The notes under the pieces: generated by a model
Seen by the model: the letters and a program-made list of their open reading frames with translations, nothing else
Database searches by the model: none
What the model was told of the DNA's origin: nothing
Assembly (NCBI RefSeq): GCF_900156895.1
Contig: NZ_FTPD01000056.1
Span: 42,746 to 77,259, forward strand
DNA length: 34,514 bases
Source of the DNA: Mesorhizobium prunaredense
GTDB taxonomy: Bacteria; Pseudomonadota; Alphaproteobacteria; Rhizobiales; Rhizobiaceae
Direction: 5' to 3'
Part shown: positions 1 through 7,998 of the stretch, in pieces
Numbering within the stretch: position 1 is the stretch's first letter
Layout of the letters: each line of letters begins with the position of its first letter
Translations under genes and position numbers: made by a program

Positions 1-3
1 GTC

Positions 4-35
4 GGGGAGATGTCCGGCAGGACAGAGGGGGGCGC
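4..35. repeat. Partial copy of a dispersed palindromic intergenic element
   Basis: These 32 bases are identical to 34480-34511 at the other end of the window. The segment contains the small palindrome TGTCC-GGCA-GGACA. The fuller copy at the far end also carries a C-rich/G-rich hairpin before it. Elements of this appearance are common between genes in rhizobial genomes; that is from general knowledge. Here the element lies just downstream of the cysS stop codon. Confidence 0.7.
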
Positions 36-63
36 TGTCCCGCCAACGTTGCCGCAATCTTAC

Positions 64-1536
64 TCATCGCTTTACCTCCCACGTCGTCACGCGCTCGCCC
101 GTAACCGGATCCTTGCCGTCCTTCAGTTGCACGCCATGCGCCAAAAGCTCGTCGCGGATGCGGTCGGCTTGGGCCCAGTTCTTGGCAGCGATCAGTTCCA
201 GGCGCCTGGCGATCGCCCTGGCGATGGCGTCTTCATCGACCTTGGCCGGTGCGACGTCGAAGCCGAGGAACGACAGTGCCGCCTTCAGCGAAGCGGCAGC
301 ATCGTTGCCCGCGGCGGCAGCGTTGCCGCCACCGGCAGCATTGGAATCCACAGCCTCGCCGGCCAGTTGCGTCAGCACCTGGAACGCAGGATAGGTTGCG
401 AGATCGTCCGACAAGGCTTCCACCACTTCGACCGGCAATTGCTTGGCCGCCGCCGGTGCCAGGTCCGCCGCCCGCTTCCATTTGCGCAGCGTATTTTCCG
501 CCTCTTCCAGCTTGCGCACGGAAAAGTCGATCGGCTCGCGATAATGCGTCATCAGCATCGCCAGCCTGAGCACCTCGCCTGGCCACTTGCGGCCGCCAAA
601 GGTTTCCGTCTCCAGCAACTCGTTGATCGAGTAGAAGTTGCCCAGGCTCTTGGACATTTTCTGCCCCTCGACCTGCAGGAAGCCGTTGTGCATCCACACC
701 TTGGCCATCACTTCAGTGCCGTGGGCGCAGCGCGACTGCGCAATTTCATTCTCGTGGTGCGGGAAGATCAGGTCGAGCCCGCCGCCATGAATGTCGAAGA
801 CCTCGCCGAGATAGGCGGCCGACATCGCCGAGCACTCGATGTGCCAGCCCGGCCGGCCCCTGCCCCACGGGCTGTCCCAGCCCGGCTCTTCCGGCGAGGA
901 CAGCTTCCATAGCACGAAATCGCCAGGGCTCTTCTTATGCGCATCGACGGCGACGCGAGCGCCGGCTTGCTGCTCGTCCAGATTGCGCTTCGACAATTGG
1001 CCGTAATCCGGCATCGAGGACGTGTCGAACAGAACTTCGCCTGCCGCAACATAGGCATGGCCGCGTTCGATCAAGCGTTGAATCAAGGAGATCATGTCGA
1101 CTTTGCCATCTGCGCGCGGCTCGACGAATTCAGTGGCGCGCGGCTCGACCGTAGGTTGCAGGCAACCGAGCGTCGCCACATCCTTGTGGAACTGGTCGGC
1201 GGTCTTTTCGGTGACCCGCCGGATCGCCTCGTTCAGCGACAGCTTTCCCGAGGCAATCTCGGCGCCGAAATCGCGCAGTGCGCGGTCATTGATCTTGTCG
1301 TCGACATCCGTGATGTTGCGCACATAGGTGACGTGCGCTTGCCCGTAGAGATGGCGCAGCAGACGAAACAGCACGTCGAAGACGATCACCGGCCGCGCGT
1401 TGCCGATATGGGCAAAGTCGTAGACCGTCGGGCCGCAGACATACATGCGCACATTGCGCGAATCGATCGGAAAGAAATCCTCCTTGGTCCGCGTCAGCGT
1501 GTTGTAGAGGCGCAGGCCCTTCGATGCGTCAGCCAT
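64..1536 (-). CDS. cysS: Cysteine--tRNA ligase
   Basis: Cytoplasmic class Ia aminoacyl-tRNA synthetase that activates cysteine with ATP and loads it onto tRNA-Cys. The 490-residue product has the family's usual length. The HIGH signature appears as HIGN at residues 43-46 and KMSKS at 293-297. The zinc ligands expected from the E. coli enzyme are present with the right spacing: C34, C235, H260 and E264. The C-terminal part carries the helical anticodon-binding region, with an Ala/Gly/Asn-rich low-complexity insert around residues 395-415 (AAGGGNAAAAGNDAAA). The start MADASKGLRLYNT gives the normal N-terminus. The gene stands alone, convergent with a repeat at its 3' end. Confidence 0.98.
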   Translation of the reverse strand: MADASKGLRLYNTLTRTKEDFFPIDSRNVRMYVCGPTVYDFAHIGNARPVIVFDVLFRLLRHLYGQAHVTYVRNITDVDDKINDRALRDFGAEIASGKLSLNEAIRRVTEKTADQFHKDVATLGCLQPTVEPRATEFVEPRADGKVDMISLIQRLIERGHAYVAAGEVLFDTSSMPDYGQLSKRNLDEQQAGARVAVDAHKKSPGDFVLWKLSSPEEPGWDSPWGRGRPGWHIECSAMSAAYLGEVFDIHGGGLDLIFPHHENEIAQSRCAHGTEVMAKVWMHNGFLQVEGQKMSKSLGNFYSINELLETETFGGRKWPGEVLRLAMLMTHYREPIDFSVRKLEEAENTLRKWKRAADLAPAAAKQLPVEVVEALSDDLATYPAFQVLTQLAGEAVDSNAAGGGNAAAAGNDAAASLKAALSFLGFDVAPAKVDEDAIARAIARRLELIAAKNWAQADRIRDELLAHGVQLKDGKDPVTGERVTTWEVKR

Positions 1537-1925
1537 TCGTGCCTTCCCGGTGCGTTACTTTTTGGCTGGGCCCACTTGCGCCGAGACGCAAATCAGGCAC
1601 CAGCCTGCTGGCCGGGGCGTTTGTCCACTCTAGAAGGAAGATAGGCGAAAACGTCCGGACCAGCGCGAAGCTAGCCAATAATGCAGATGCCACAAATGGC
1701 GAAAGACGTTCTCATGAGCGGCTTTATCGCCTCAGCCAGTGTTGCCGTCAAGTCGCAACTTTCGGCAAAAGAGCCGCTGGATCACAGGTAATGACGCAAT
1801 GAAACATTTTATTAAACATCTCGGCACAGTCATGAAACATTCACCGGCTAGATCAGCAGATGTCACGATTTGGTCGGATTCGACCAGCAAACGCGGACAC
1901 GAAGACGTTATCAGGGAAGAGAAAG
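1537..1925. other. Intergenic region without a convincing gene
   Basis: This stretch separates cysS from the small ORF at 1926. It should carry the cysS promoter on the minus strand. A 36-codon ORF at 1681-1791 (plus strand) lacks a ribosome-binding site and is not called. The word ATGAAACATT occurs twice (about 1800 and 1832). I see no RNA gene and no strong terminator. Confidence 0.5.
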
Positions 1926-2081
1926 ATGCCTCGAGCCAAGCAGGACTCCAGCAGCGCCAAGCAACCGGCGCTCGCCAGCCAATACCGGGCGATCGGCCCA
2001 GCCGCGATCGTCGCCGCCCTTCTCCACACAGCGAAGAAGAAGAAGCTGGTGCAGAAGATCATATCGCCGCGCGCTGCCTGA
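1926..2081 (+). CDS. Small basic hypothetical protein (51 aa)
   Basis: A 51-residue ORF beginning MPRAKQDSSSAKQPAL. A purine-rich ribosome-binding site (AGGGAAGAG) lies a few bases before this ATG; the reading frame is open further upstream to 1860, but that start has no such site. The product is rich in Lys, Ala and Ser. A short hydrophobic stretch (IGPAAIVAALL) is followed by a strongly basic tail (TAKKKKLVQK). I do not recognise a family. It could be a small nucleic-acid- or membrane-associated protein. Support rests on the ribosome-binding site and the non-shadow amino acid composition only. Confidence 0.45.
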   Translation: MPRAKQDSSSAKQPALASQYRAIGPAAIVAALLHTAKKKKLVQKIISPRAA

Positions 2082-2172
2082 TGTGACGTGCGGCCGGCGG
2101 TTCGCCAGTCAATGGGAGCGCCGGCAATGAAGGCGCTGAAGCGCCCCCAGGAAATAGCAGCTGAAATAGCAG

Positions 2173-2939
2173 CTACTGCTGAAACAAGCTCATCTGACTG
2201 TCGTCCGCGCCCGGCTTCCGGCGCCTGGCCTTCTCGGGCTCCGGCCCCACCATGCTCCTTTCCTGAATCTCCGGTCCGGTGTTGGCGACCTTGTTGACGA
2301 GGTCGGAAACCGGGACAGCCTCGAAGAAATCGAGCTGTGCCGGTCTGAGCAGGTCGGCCACGTCGCGCGGCTCGCGCGTGCGGCAATCCAGCCAGCGGGC
2401 GAAATCCTGCGGATCTATCACAACCGGCATTCGGTCGTGGATATGGGCAATGTCGGCATTGGCGTTGACGGTCAGGATGGCGCCGGTGTCCATCTCCGAA
2501 CCGCCCGGCTCGGCATAGGTCTCGATCAGTCCGGCGAAGGCGACAAGCCCGCCATGCTTCGGCCGCACCCAATAGGGCTGTCCCCGCTTGCCGCCTGATT
2601 GACGCCATTCGTAGAAGCGGAAGCCGGCACCAAAGCGCGGCGATGGCGCATGGCGGCGCGAAACGATGCCTTTTCCGCTGCTCCCTCCGAGCGCGCGTTG
2701 AACAGCAACGGAAACTCACGCGTGTCCTTCACCCACGCCGGGATCAGCCCCCAGCGCACCAGCATCGGCTGCCGGTCTGGCAGGTTCGAGCCTGGCGCCC
2801 GCGGCAAGCCTGCAATCGCCATCAGCACCGGCTGCGTCGGTGCGATGTTGTAGCGGGCCGGGAAATCCTCCAGTTCGGGAAGACCGAGAAAAGCGGCGGC
2901 CCGGTCCGGCGTGGCGGTCAAGGCGAAGCGTCCGCACAT
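2173..2939 (-). pseudogene. SOS response-associated peptidase (SRAP/YedK family), frameshifted
   Basis: SRAP proteins form a covalent thiazolidine link between their N-terminal Cys2 and abasic sites in single-stranded DNA, protecting replication forks. The first part reads MCGRF, with Cys2 and the family Asn (N81, FNARSE). The second part, in another frame, carries the conserved His (IHDRMPVVI). Between them the expected active-site stretch SGFYEW is spoiled. The minus strand reads ...CCGGCTTCCGCTTCTAC, where CCGGCTTCCGGCTTCTAC would restore the frame. One G is therefore missing at about 2617-2621. With that base restored the protein would be 255 residues, the normal family size. Either a recent pseudogene or a sequencing/assembly error; everything else looks intact. 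Divergent from the Nudix gene. Confidence 0.85.
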
Positions 2940-3064
2940 AAGCTAAAAACTCGTTGGATTGGTCGGATGTGAAGGTGGCGATGGAACCGGCGTTGCGCAA
3001 CCGCTAATGCTTCCTCACGCCGACCGGTCCACAACCGACTGCGGCAAATGACGATCGGAGACCC

Positions 3065-3484
3065 ATGGACGAGATGCGCAAAATACTCCCGGCTGTATCG
3101 GTCGCCATTGTCCGCGGCGACACGGTGCTGCTGGTCAAGCGGGCGCGGCAGCCTTCGCAAGGATTTTACGCGTTTCCAGGCGGCAAGGTCGAGGCCGGCG
3201 AAACGCTGGAACAAGCCGCGCAGCGCGAATTGCTGGAGGAAACCGGGTTGCATGCGCACAACTACCGCCGCCTTCGGGAAATCCACATCGACGGCTGCAA
3301 CGACGGGCACCCGGTCGACTATCTGCTGACGGTATTCGGCGCCACCTATGCCGGCGGCGAGCCCGTGGCCAGCGACGACGCCGAGACCGCCGCCTTCTAT
3401 ACACTCACCGAAATGACGGCGCTGCCGCTTGCCGCTTCGGTGTTTGCCGTTGCCGACGAATTGCTCAGGAATACAGGCACGTAA
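3065..3484 (+). CDS. Nudix hydrolase, MutT/ADP-ribose pyrophosphatase-like
   Basis: A 139-residue Nudix hydrolase, expected to cleave a nucleoside diphosphate linked to another moiety using a divalent metal. The Nudix box G-x5-E-x7-REUxEExGU is complete: G40, E46, R54, E55, E58, E59 and G61. The N-terminal strand (ILPAVSVAIVRGDTVLLVKRA) is typical of the family. Start ATG is preceded by GGAG. The substrate cannot be told from the sequence; sanitation of ADP-ribose, NADH or oxidised nucleotides are the usual options. It faces away from the broken SRAP gene, so the two may share a divergent promoter region (2940-3064). Confidence 0.93.
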   Translation: MDEMRKILPAVSVAIVRGDTVLLVKRARQPSQGFYAFPGGKVEAGETLEQAAQRELLEETGLHAHNYRRLREIHIDGCNDGHPVDYLLTVFGATYAGGEPVASDDAETAAFYTLTEMTALPLAASVFAVADELLRNTGT

Positions 3485-3533
3485 CCTCCAAAATCGCCTT
3501 GCAGGCGACAAATTGTTTGGCCACATAGACTTA

Positions 3534-3911
3534 ATGATCCGCACATCGCTTTTCGTTGCAGCTTGCCTCGCCGCCAGTACGGCAATCGGGGCGGGGCCGG
3601 CCATGGCCGCCGAGTCGCCGTTCGAGCCGGGGCTGATGCGGCTGGCGGAGGTGCTTGGGTCGCTGCATTTCCTGCGTAATCTGTGCGGCGAGAAGGGCGA
3701 TCAGTGGCGGGTCGAGATGGAGAAGCTGATTGCTTCGGAAAACCCGGACCCGGAGCGGCGCGCCCGCTTCATCGCCAGCTTCAATCGCGGCTACCGCTCC
3801 TTCGGCGGCACCTACACGCAGTGTACCGCGTCGGCGACCGAAGCCATCAGCCGCTACATGAAGGAAGGCGAGACGCTGTCGCGCGACATCGCCTCGCGCT
3901 ACGGCAACTGA
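3534..3911 (+). CDS. TIGR02301 family exported protein of unknown function
   Basis: A 125-residue protein starting at the ATG at 3534; the frame is open upstream but this start gives a clean signal peptide. Residues 1-26 form a Sec-type signal (short basic end, hydrophobic core, AMA-A cleavage region). The mature part is helical, with two Cys residues (in NLCGEKGDQW and TYTQCTAS) that could form a disulfide in the periplasm. The pattern LAEVLGSLHFLRNLC and FNRGYRSFGGTYTQC matches a family conserved in rhizobia and known only as TIGR02301. No function is known to me. It follows the Nudix gene by about 50 bases and may be co-transcribed. Confidence 0.85.
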   Translation: MIRTSLFVAACLAASTAIGAGPAMAAESPFEPGLMRLAEVLGSLHFLRNLCGEKGDQWRVEMEKLIASENPDPERRARFIASFNRGYRSFGGTYTQCTASATEAISRYMKEGETLSRDIASRYGN

Positions 3912-4253
3912 CCCGGCTCTCCCTGCTTGTGTCCGGCCTGCTTGTGTCCGGCCCACTTGTGTCCGGTTGCGTCTTGGTGCAATCGTTGTGTTGCACTTCT
4001 GCAACGGTGTTAACGAAACGTTACGGCGCGGTTGTGGAATTAACTCAAACTGAAGGTTTTCATCCCGCTCGCCGGCCTAATCGGCTAAGTTTGAATCGGA
4101 TCGAACGCAGGTTTGCAAAATGTGACGAGCCCTTGTCGAAACGACCCCAGAAATGTCGTATTTACAAGTACTTACTTAACCTGCGTGTAAAAAGGACAGC
4201 CCAAGCATGATCCGCATCCGCCGGATCGTCGCTTGAAAAGGGTGGACATCGCA
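3912..4253. other. Intergenic region with tandem repeats and a CtrA-like word
   Basis: The first part holds three 15-bp tandem units (3922-3966). Further on is the palindrome TAACG-AAA-CGTTA (4011-4023), which also reads TTAA-N7-TTAC at 4010-4024, close to the alphaproteobacterial CtrA box TTAA-N7-TTAA. The AT-rich stretch before 4200 (TATTTACAAGTACTTACTTAA) probably carries the promoter of the downstream gene, but I cannot place -35/-10 boxes with confidence. Confidence 0.4.
3922..3966. repeat. Three 15-bp tandem repeats
   Basis: The unit CCTGCTTGTGTCCGG occurs twice exactly (3922-3936, 3937-3951) and once with two changes (3952-3966). The array lies directly downstream of the TIGR02301 gene. 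The period is a multiple of three, but no real gene appears to read through it. Confidence 0.8.
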
Positions 4254-4511
4254 ATGGAACATGGCGTCAACGACATCGACGCGCTGGTCAGGGAAGAAAA
4301 GCGCCTGACTGCAGTGGAAAGCCACAGCGAGGCCTGGGCGGAAGGGCTTTCGGCCGGAATCGAGCCGGAAATCATCGCCGAGGCGGCCCTCGAAACCGCG
4401 TTCGGCGAAATGCTGCGCGCCAATGGCGAGACCTCGGCCCTTGCCCTGCTCGACCGCATGCGTGAAAAGGTGATAGCCGGGGCCTTCGAACCAGGACGGC
4501 TGCGGCACTGA
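4254..4511 (+). CDS. Small acidic hypothetical protein (85 aa)
   Basis: ATG at 4254 preceded by AGGGTGG at good spacing. The frame also has a TTG at 4233, but it lacks a site. The product is acidic and predicted mostly helical (EHGVNDIDALVREEKRL, then EIIAEAALETAFGEML). It has no signal peptide or membrane segment. I do not recognise a named family, though the composition and codon use are those of a real gene. Upstream sits the AT-rich likely promoter, and downstream an array of 18-bp repeats and an exported protein gene. An antisense ORF over the same bases looks like a shadow. Confidence 0.7.
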   Translation: MEHGVNDIDALVREEKRLTAVESHSEAWAEGLSAGIEPEIIAEAALETAFGEMLRANGETSALALLDRMREKVIAGAFEPGRLRH

Positions 4512-4561
4512 CCGGCATCAGGCTCTTTGACAACCCGTGCCGCTTGGGCGTCACGCCCCGG

Positions 4562-4624
4562 GGTACCTGGGCGGGCCTCGGCACCTGTAAAGGCTTGGGC
4601 ACCTGTAAGGGCCTGGGCACCTGG
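4562..4624. repeat. 18-bp tandem repeat array just upstream of an exported-protein gene
   Basis: Two near-identical 18-bp units (4580-4597 and 4598-4615, consensus GGCACCTGTAARGGCYTG) are flanked by a degenerate unit (4562-4579) and a half unit (4616-4624). The array ends within 10 bases of the next gene's start codon, so it forms most of that gene's leader. Confidence 0.75.
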
Positions 4625-4632
4625 ACGGAATC

Positions 4633-5451
4633 ATGGAGAGGCAGGCGGTGAATTTTTCGACGTCAGACCAGCCGCGTGGCTTGGCCCTCAGCATCCAGCT
4701 CGCCGCTTTTTGTGCCGCGGTCCCTCTTGCTCTTTGCCTCGCAATCAGCCCCGCCTATGCTTTGAGTGAAATCAAGCGCGAGGACATGCCCTCGCCAGTC
4801 ACGCCGCCCGCCGACGACGACATGTCGCCGCCCGGAACCGCGGTGCCGACGCCCGGCCCGCTCGGCGCGACGCCGCCTGCGGCCAGCCAACCGACGCCGC
4901 CCGACGAACGGGAACAGGTCGAACCGGGCGGGCCAACAGACGATGGTGGCATAGCAAATCCGCAAGTCGACCCGGATGAACCCTTGCCCGAGGTCGTCTA
5001 CGATCTCGGCAAGCTGCCGGAGCCGGTCAGGCGCATGCACGATTTGATCATCGAGGCCTGCAAGAGCGGCGACATCGAAAAACTCCGGCCGCTGATCGGC
5101 CAGGGCGATGCGATGACCCAATTGTCGCTGAGCGAGATCGAAGGCGACCCGATCACCTTCCTGAAAGGGCTTTCGGGTGACACGGAAGGCCAGGAAATCC
5201 TCGCCATCCTGGAAGAGGTGCTCAGTGCCGGCTATGTCCATGTCGATGTCGGCACGCCGCAGGAGCTCTATGTCTGGCCATATTTCTTCGCGCTGCCGCT
5301 GGACAAGCTCGACGCCAGCCAGCGGGTCGAGCTGTTCAAGATCGTCACCGCCGGCGACTATGACAGCATGAAGCAGTTCGGCGCCTACATCTTCTACCGC
5401 GTCGGCATCACCCCGGACGGACAGTGGACGTTCTTCGTCGCAGGGGATTGA
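4633..5451 (+). CDS. Exported proline-rich hypothetical protein (272 aa)
   Basis: The start ATG follows GGACGGAA. Residues about 18-43 form a long hydrophobic signal sequence ending in SPAYA, so the protein is probably secreted to the periplasm. Residues about 53-115 are a Pro/Asp/Gly-rich low-complexity linker. The remaining 150 residues look globular: residues in VRRMHDLIIEACKSGDIEKLRPLIG and in ELFKIVTAGDYDSMKQFGAY suggest helical pairs, and the end contains YIFYRVGITPDGQWTFFVAGD. I do not recognise a characterised family; it resembles conserved rhizobial exported proteins. It converges on the AbiEii-like gene. Confidence 0.8.
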   Translation: MERQAVNFSTSDQPRGLALSIQLAAFCAAVPLALCLAISPAYALSEIKREDMPSPVTPPADDDMSPPGTAVPTPGPLGATPPAASQPTPPDEREQVEPGGPTDDGGIANPQVDPDEPLPEVVYDLGKLPEPVRRMHDLIIEACKSGDIEKLRPLIGQGDAMTQLSLSEIEGDPITFLKGLSGDTEGQEILAILEEVLSAGYVHVDVGTPQELYVWPYFFALPLDKLDASQRVELFKIVTAGDYDSMKQFGAYIFYRVGITPDGQWTFFVAGD

Positions 5452-5489
5452 GCTGCCGTAGTGGTAAACTCCTCGCCTGCCTCGACCTG

Positions 5490-6230
5490 CTATTTGTTGG
5501 CGCGATCGGCGGAGTCGTTGCCTATGCCCGCACCTGGCCAGAGGCGAATGCCTTCATTTCGAAGAGCCGAAATAGCCGCGTCGGCCGCGTTCGTGTCCAT
5601 TTGCAAGGACTCGGCTGCGTTGCGCAGTTCGTCCCTGTCCTGAAGCTTGCTCACCACCCATGCGACCTTGTGCTGGATATCCGACCCGTAGGCAGTTTGC
5701 GCCTTGCTTAGCGCCTCGGCCGGGATTTCTCCATGGGCTTTGACCAACCTCCCGAGATCGATAGCATCGCGATATGCGGTGGCACGGTCCTGACATCGGT
5801 CGGCATTAGCCAACAGCTTCTCGGCAAACATATCCGCGGCAATCAGGGCAGGTACATTCAAATCGTCGTCGAAATGGCCTTGCAGCTGGATGCGGCCTTC
5901 GCGGATGATTTCGAATTTGATCAATTGCCCCTTGAGACGCACAACCGTTCTCAAGCCATACTGGTCGATTTGGAAATCCCGAACGGCCTCGACGGGTTCG
6001 GGCAGGAACGCCCTGACGCCCCGTTCGGCCGCACGGGTTCGCAGTTCGCGATAGCCATCGGGGTCGGCACACAGGAAATCCACATCCAGTGACCGTCGGT
6101 ATTCGCCGAGTTTCATGACAATCGCCGTCCCGCCGCCGAACCAGCATTGGTTTGCGGTCAGGAATTCGCGATCCATAAGTGCGAGGGCTTCGGCAATGAT
6201 CCGGTGTTCTGGCCGTTTGAACTGCTTCAT
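5490..6230 (-). CDS. AbiEii/AbiGii-type nucleotidyltransferase toxin-like protein
   Basis: A 246-residue member of the nucleotidyltransferase family (PF08843) that includes the toxin of the AbiE phage-defence system and mycobacterial MenT toxins; characterised members transfer nucleotides to tRNA or other targets and stop growth. The core motif is clear: GGGTA at residues 32-36, then RRSLDVDF (S47, D49, D51), the metal-binding pattern. The second conserved block EKLLANADRC...YRDAIDLGRL fits the family's K and D motifs. The start follows ACGGAACTC. It lies 73 bases behind a short ORF that is probably its antitoxin. No AbiEi (helix-turn-helix) partner is present, which is unusual for the phage-defence version. 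Confidence 0.85.
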   Translation of the reverse strand: MKQFKRPEHRIIAEALALMDREFLTANQCWFGGGTAIVMKLGEYRRSLDVDFLCADPDGYRELRTRAAERGVRAFLPEPVEAVRDFQIDQYGLRTVVRLKGQLIKFEIIREGRIQLQGHFDDDLNVPALIAADMFAEKLLANADRCQDRATAYRDAIDLGRLVKAHGEIPAEALSKAQTAYGSDIQHKVAWVVSKLQDRDELRNAAESLQMDTNAADAAISALRNEGIRLWPGAGIGNDSADRANK

Positions 6231-6303
6231 GAGTTCCGTTCGCTGTGTGTCCTGTTTGATACTGCAGCTGCGGGAAGAAAGATCGGGAGAAGGAGAACGA
6301 ACT

Positions 6304-6531
6304 TCAGCCAGTGGTCAAAAGGACGCCATGACCGAATTTGTCGGCCAGATTCCGTATAAGCCGTTTTTCACGGGCCGTAAGACGCTTTTGATCGATAAAA
6401 CGCCAATTGCGCTCATACAGCGCAAATGCTTCTTCGGCGGGAATCGGGCGCGCTACGTCACGGTTCCAGGCGAGAGCCTGGAGTTCCGGAAACTCGGCGG
6501 GGACAATCATGGGCGCGATATCTGCGTTCAT
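6304..6531 (-). CDS. Short partner of the AbiEii-like gene, putative antitoxin
   Basis: A 75-residue ORF from the ATG at 6531; a GTG at 6573, 12 bases after the pyrC-like stop codon, would add 14 residues (LDFLSTAHYVAEI). The C-terminal half contains EAFALYERNWRFID, then LTAREKRLIRNLADKFGHG, a pattern I associate from memory with small proteins encoded before nucleotidyltransferase genes in proteobacteria. No helix-turn-helix or AbiEi domain is visible. The order (small gene first, nucleotidyltransferase second) is that of toxin-antitoxin operons. The antitoxin role is inferred from position, not from a known domain. Confidence 0.65.
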   Translation of the reverse strand: MNADIAPMIVPAEFPELQALAWNRDVARPIPAEEAFALYERNWRFIDQKRLTAREKRLIRNLADKFGHGVLLTTG

Positions 6532-6584
6532 AATCTCAGCAACATAATGCGCGGTGCTTAAAAAATCCAACACCGTGGAAACGG

Positions 6585-7916
6585 CTACACCGCCAGCGCC
6601 TCGGAAAACTCCACCGCCCCGCCCTGTCCGGGGGTGACGATCTCGCCTTCCCACATTACGCGCCGGCCGCGCACGATCGTGCCGACAGGCCAGCCGGTGA
6701 CTTGCCGGCCGTCATAGGGCGTCCAGCCGGCCTTCGAGCCTGCCTGCGCATTGGTGATGGTCTCGCGGCGCATTAGATCGACAATCGTGAAATCGGCGTC
6801 GTAGCCGGCGGCGATGCGACCTTTCCTGGCCATGCCGAAGATGCGCTGCGGGCCGTGGCTGGACAGGTCGACGAAACGCTGCAACGTCAGCCGGCCGGCA
6901 TTGACGTGGTCGAGCATGATCGGCACGAGCGTCTGCACGCCGGTCATGCCCGACGGCGAGGCCGGATAGGGTTTTGCCTTCTCGGCCAGCGTGTGCGGGG
7001 CGTGGTCGGAACCCAGCACATCGACAATGCCTAGCGCAATGCCGTGCCAGATGCCGTCGCGGTGGCGCGATGCGCGTACCGGCGGGTTCATCTGGATCAG
7101 CGTGCCAAGCTGCGCATAATCATCCGCGCTCAGCGTCAGATGATGCGGCGTCGCCTCGCAGGTTGCGACGTCCTTGTGCTGTTCGAGGAAAACAATCTCC
7201 TCGGCGGTCGAGATGTGCAGCACGTGGATGCGGGCGCGGGCTTTCCGAGCGATCCGCACCAGGCGCTCGGTGCAGCGCAGTGCCGCGATCTCGTCGCGCC
7301 AAACCGGATGCGAGGCCGGGTCGCTCTCGATGCGTTCGCCGAGCCGCTCGCGCAGCCGGAATTCGTCCTCGGAATGGAAAGCCGCACGGCGGCGCGTATT
7401 CCTCAGGATCGAGGCAACGCTTTCATCATCCTCGACCAATAGATCGCCGGTGGACGAGCCCATGAATACTTTTATGCCGGCGGCACCGGGCAGCCGTTCC
7501 AGTTCGCCGGCATCCCCGGCATTCTCGCGGGTGCCACCGACCCAGAAGGCAAAGTCGCAATGCATGCGGCCGGTGGCGCGCCGAACCTTGTCGGCAAGCG
7601 CTGCTTCGCTGGTGGTCAGCGGGTTGGTGTTGGGCATCTCGAAGACGGCGGTAACGCCGCCCAGCACCGCTGCCCGCGAGCCCGTCTCCAGATCTTCCTT
7701 GTGCTCCAGCCCTGGCTCGCGGAAATGCACCTGGCTGTCGACGACGCCCGGCAGGATGTGCAGGCCGCGACAGTCGGCCGTCTCGCCTGCGGAAGCCTGG
7801 CCAAGATCGCCGATAGCGGCGATGCGCCCGCCGTTGATGCCGATGTCACGCCGGCCTTCGCCGTCGTGGTTGACCACCGTGCCGCCTGTCAGGATGAGGT
7901 CGTAGGTCGTGGCCAT
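6585..7916 (-). CDS. pyrC: Dihydroorotase family amidohydrolase
   Basis: A 443-residue cyclic amidohydrolase of the dihydroorotase/allantoinase group. Dihydroorotase closes N-carbamoyl-L-aspartate to dihydroorotate in pyrimidine synthesis. Conserved elements are FREPG (65-69), the lysine that is carboxylated in this family (K149 in GIKVF), H181, H234 and D304 in GSDHAPH. One key residue differs: the metal motif DxHxH reads D60-S-Q62-V-H64, so the first His is Gln. This may mark a subfamily or altered metal binding. The pyrimidine gene pyrE lies 17 kb away in the same window, not in an operon with it. The name is by family; hydantoinase or allantoinase activity cannot be excluded. Confidence 0.85.
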   Translation of the reverse strand: MATTYDLILTGGTVVNHDGEGRRDIGINGGRIAAIGDLGQASAGETADCRGLHILPGVVDSQVHFREPGLEHKEDLETGSRAAVLGGVTAVFEMPNTNPLTTSEAALADKVRRATGRMHCDFAFWVGGTRENAGDAGELERLPGAAGIKVFMGSSTGDLLVEDDESVASILRNTRRRAAFHSEDEFRLRERLGERIESDPASHPVWRDEIAALRCTERLVRIARKARARIHVLHISTAEEIVFLEQHKDVATCEATPHHLTLSADDYAQLGTLIQMNPPVRASRHRDGIWHGIALGIVDVLGSDHAPHTLAEKAKPYPASPSGMTGVQTLVPIMLDHVNAGRLTLQRFVDLSSHGPQRIFGMARKGRIAAGYDADFTIVDLMRRETITNAQAGSKAGWTPYDGRQVTGWPVGTIVRGRRVMWEGEIVTPGQGGAVEFSEALAV

Positions 7917-7998
7917 GCTGATCCGGTCTCTTGCGGGGGGAGTGCCAGCGGCTTACGTAATGGCCGACTGTTTTGCAAGATCAGGTTCTTTTCCGCCC

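Noticed and set aside
1681..1791. 36-codon ORF in the cysS upstream region (starting MQMPQMAKDVLMSG)
   Set aside because: No ribosome-binding site, too short, and no recognisable family; left as a possibility only.
2940..3064. LexA box upstream of the SRAP gene
   Set aside because: I looked for GTTC/GAAC-N7-GTTC and found only GAACCGGCGTT, which does not fit.
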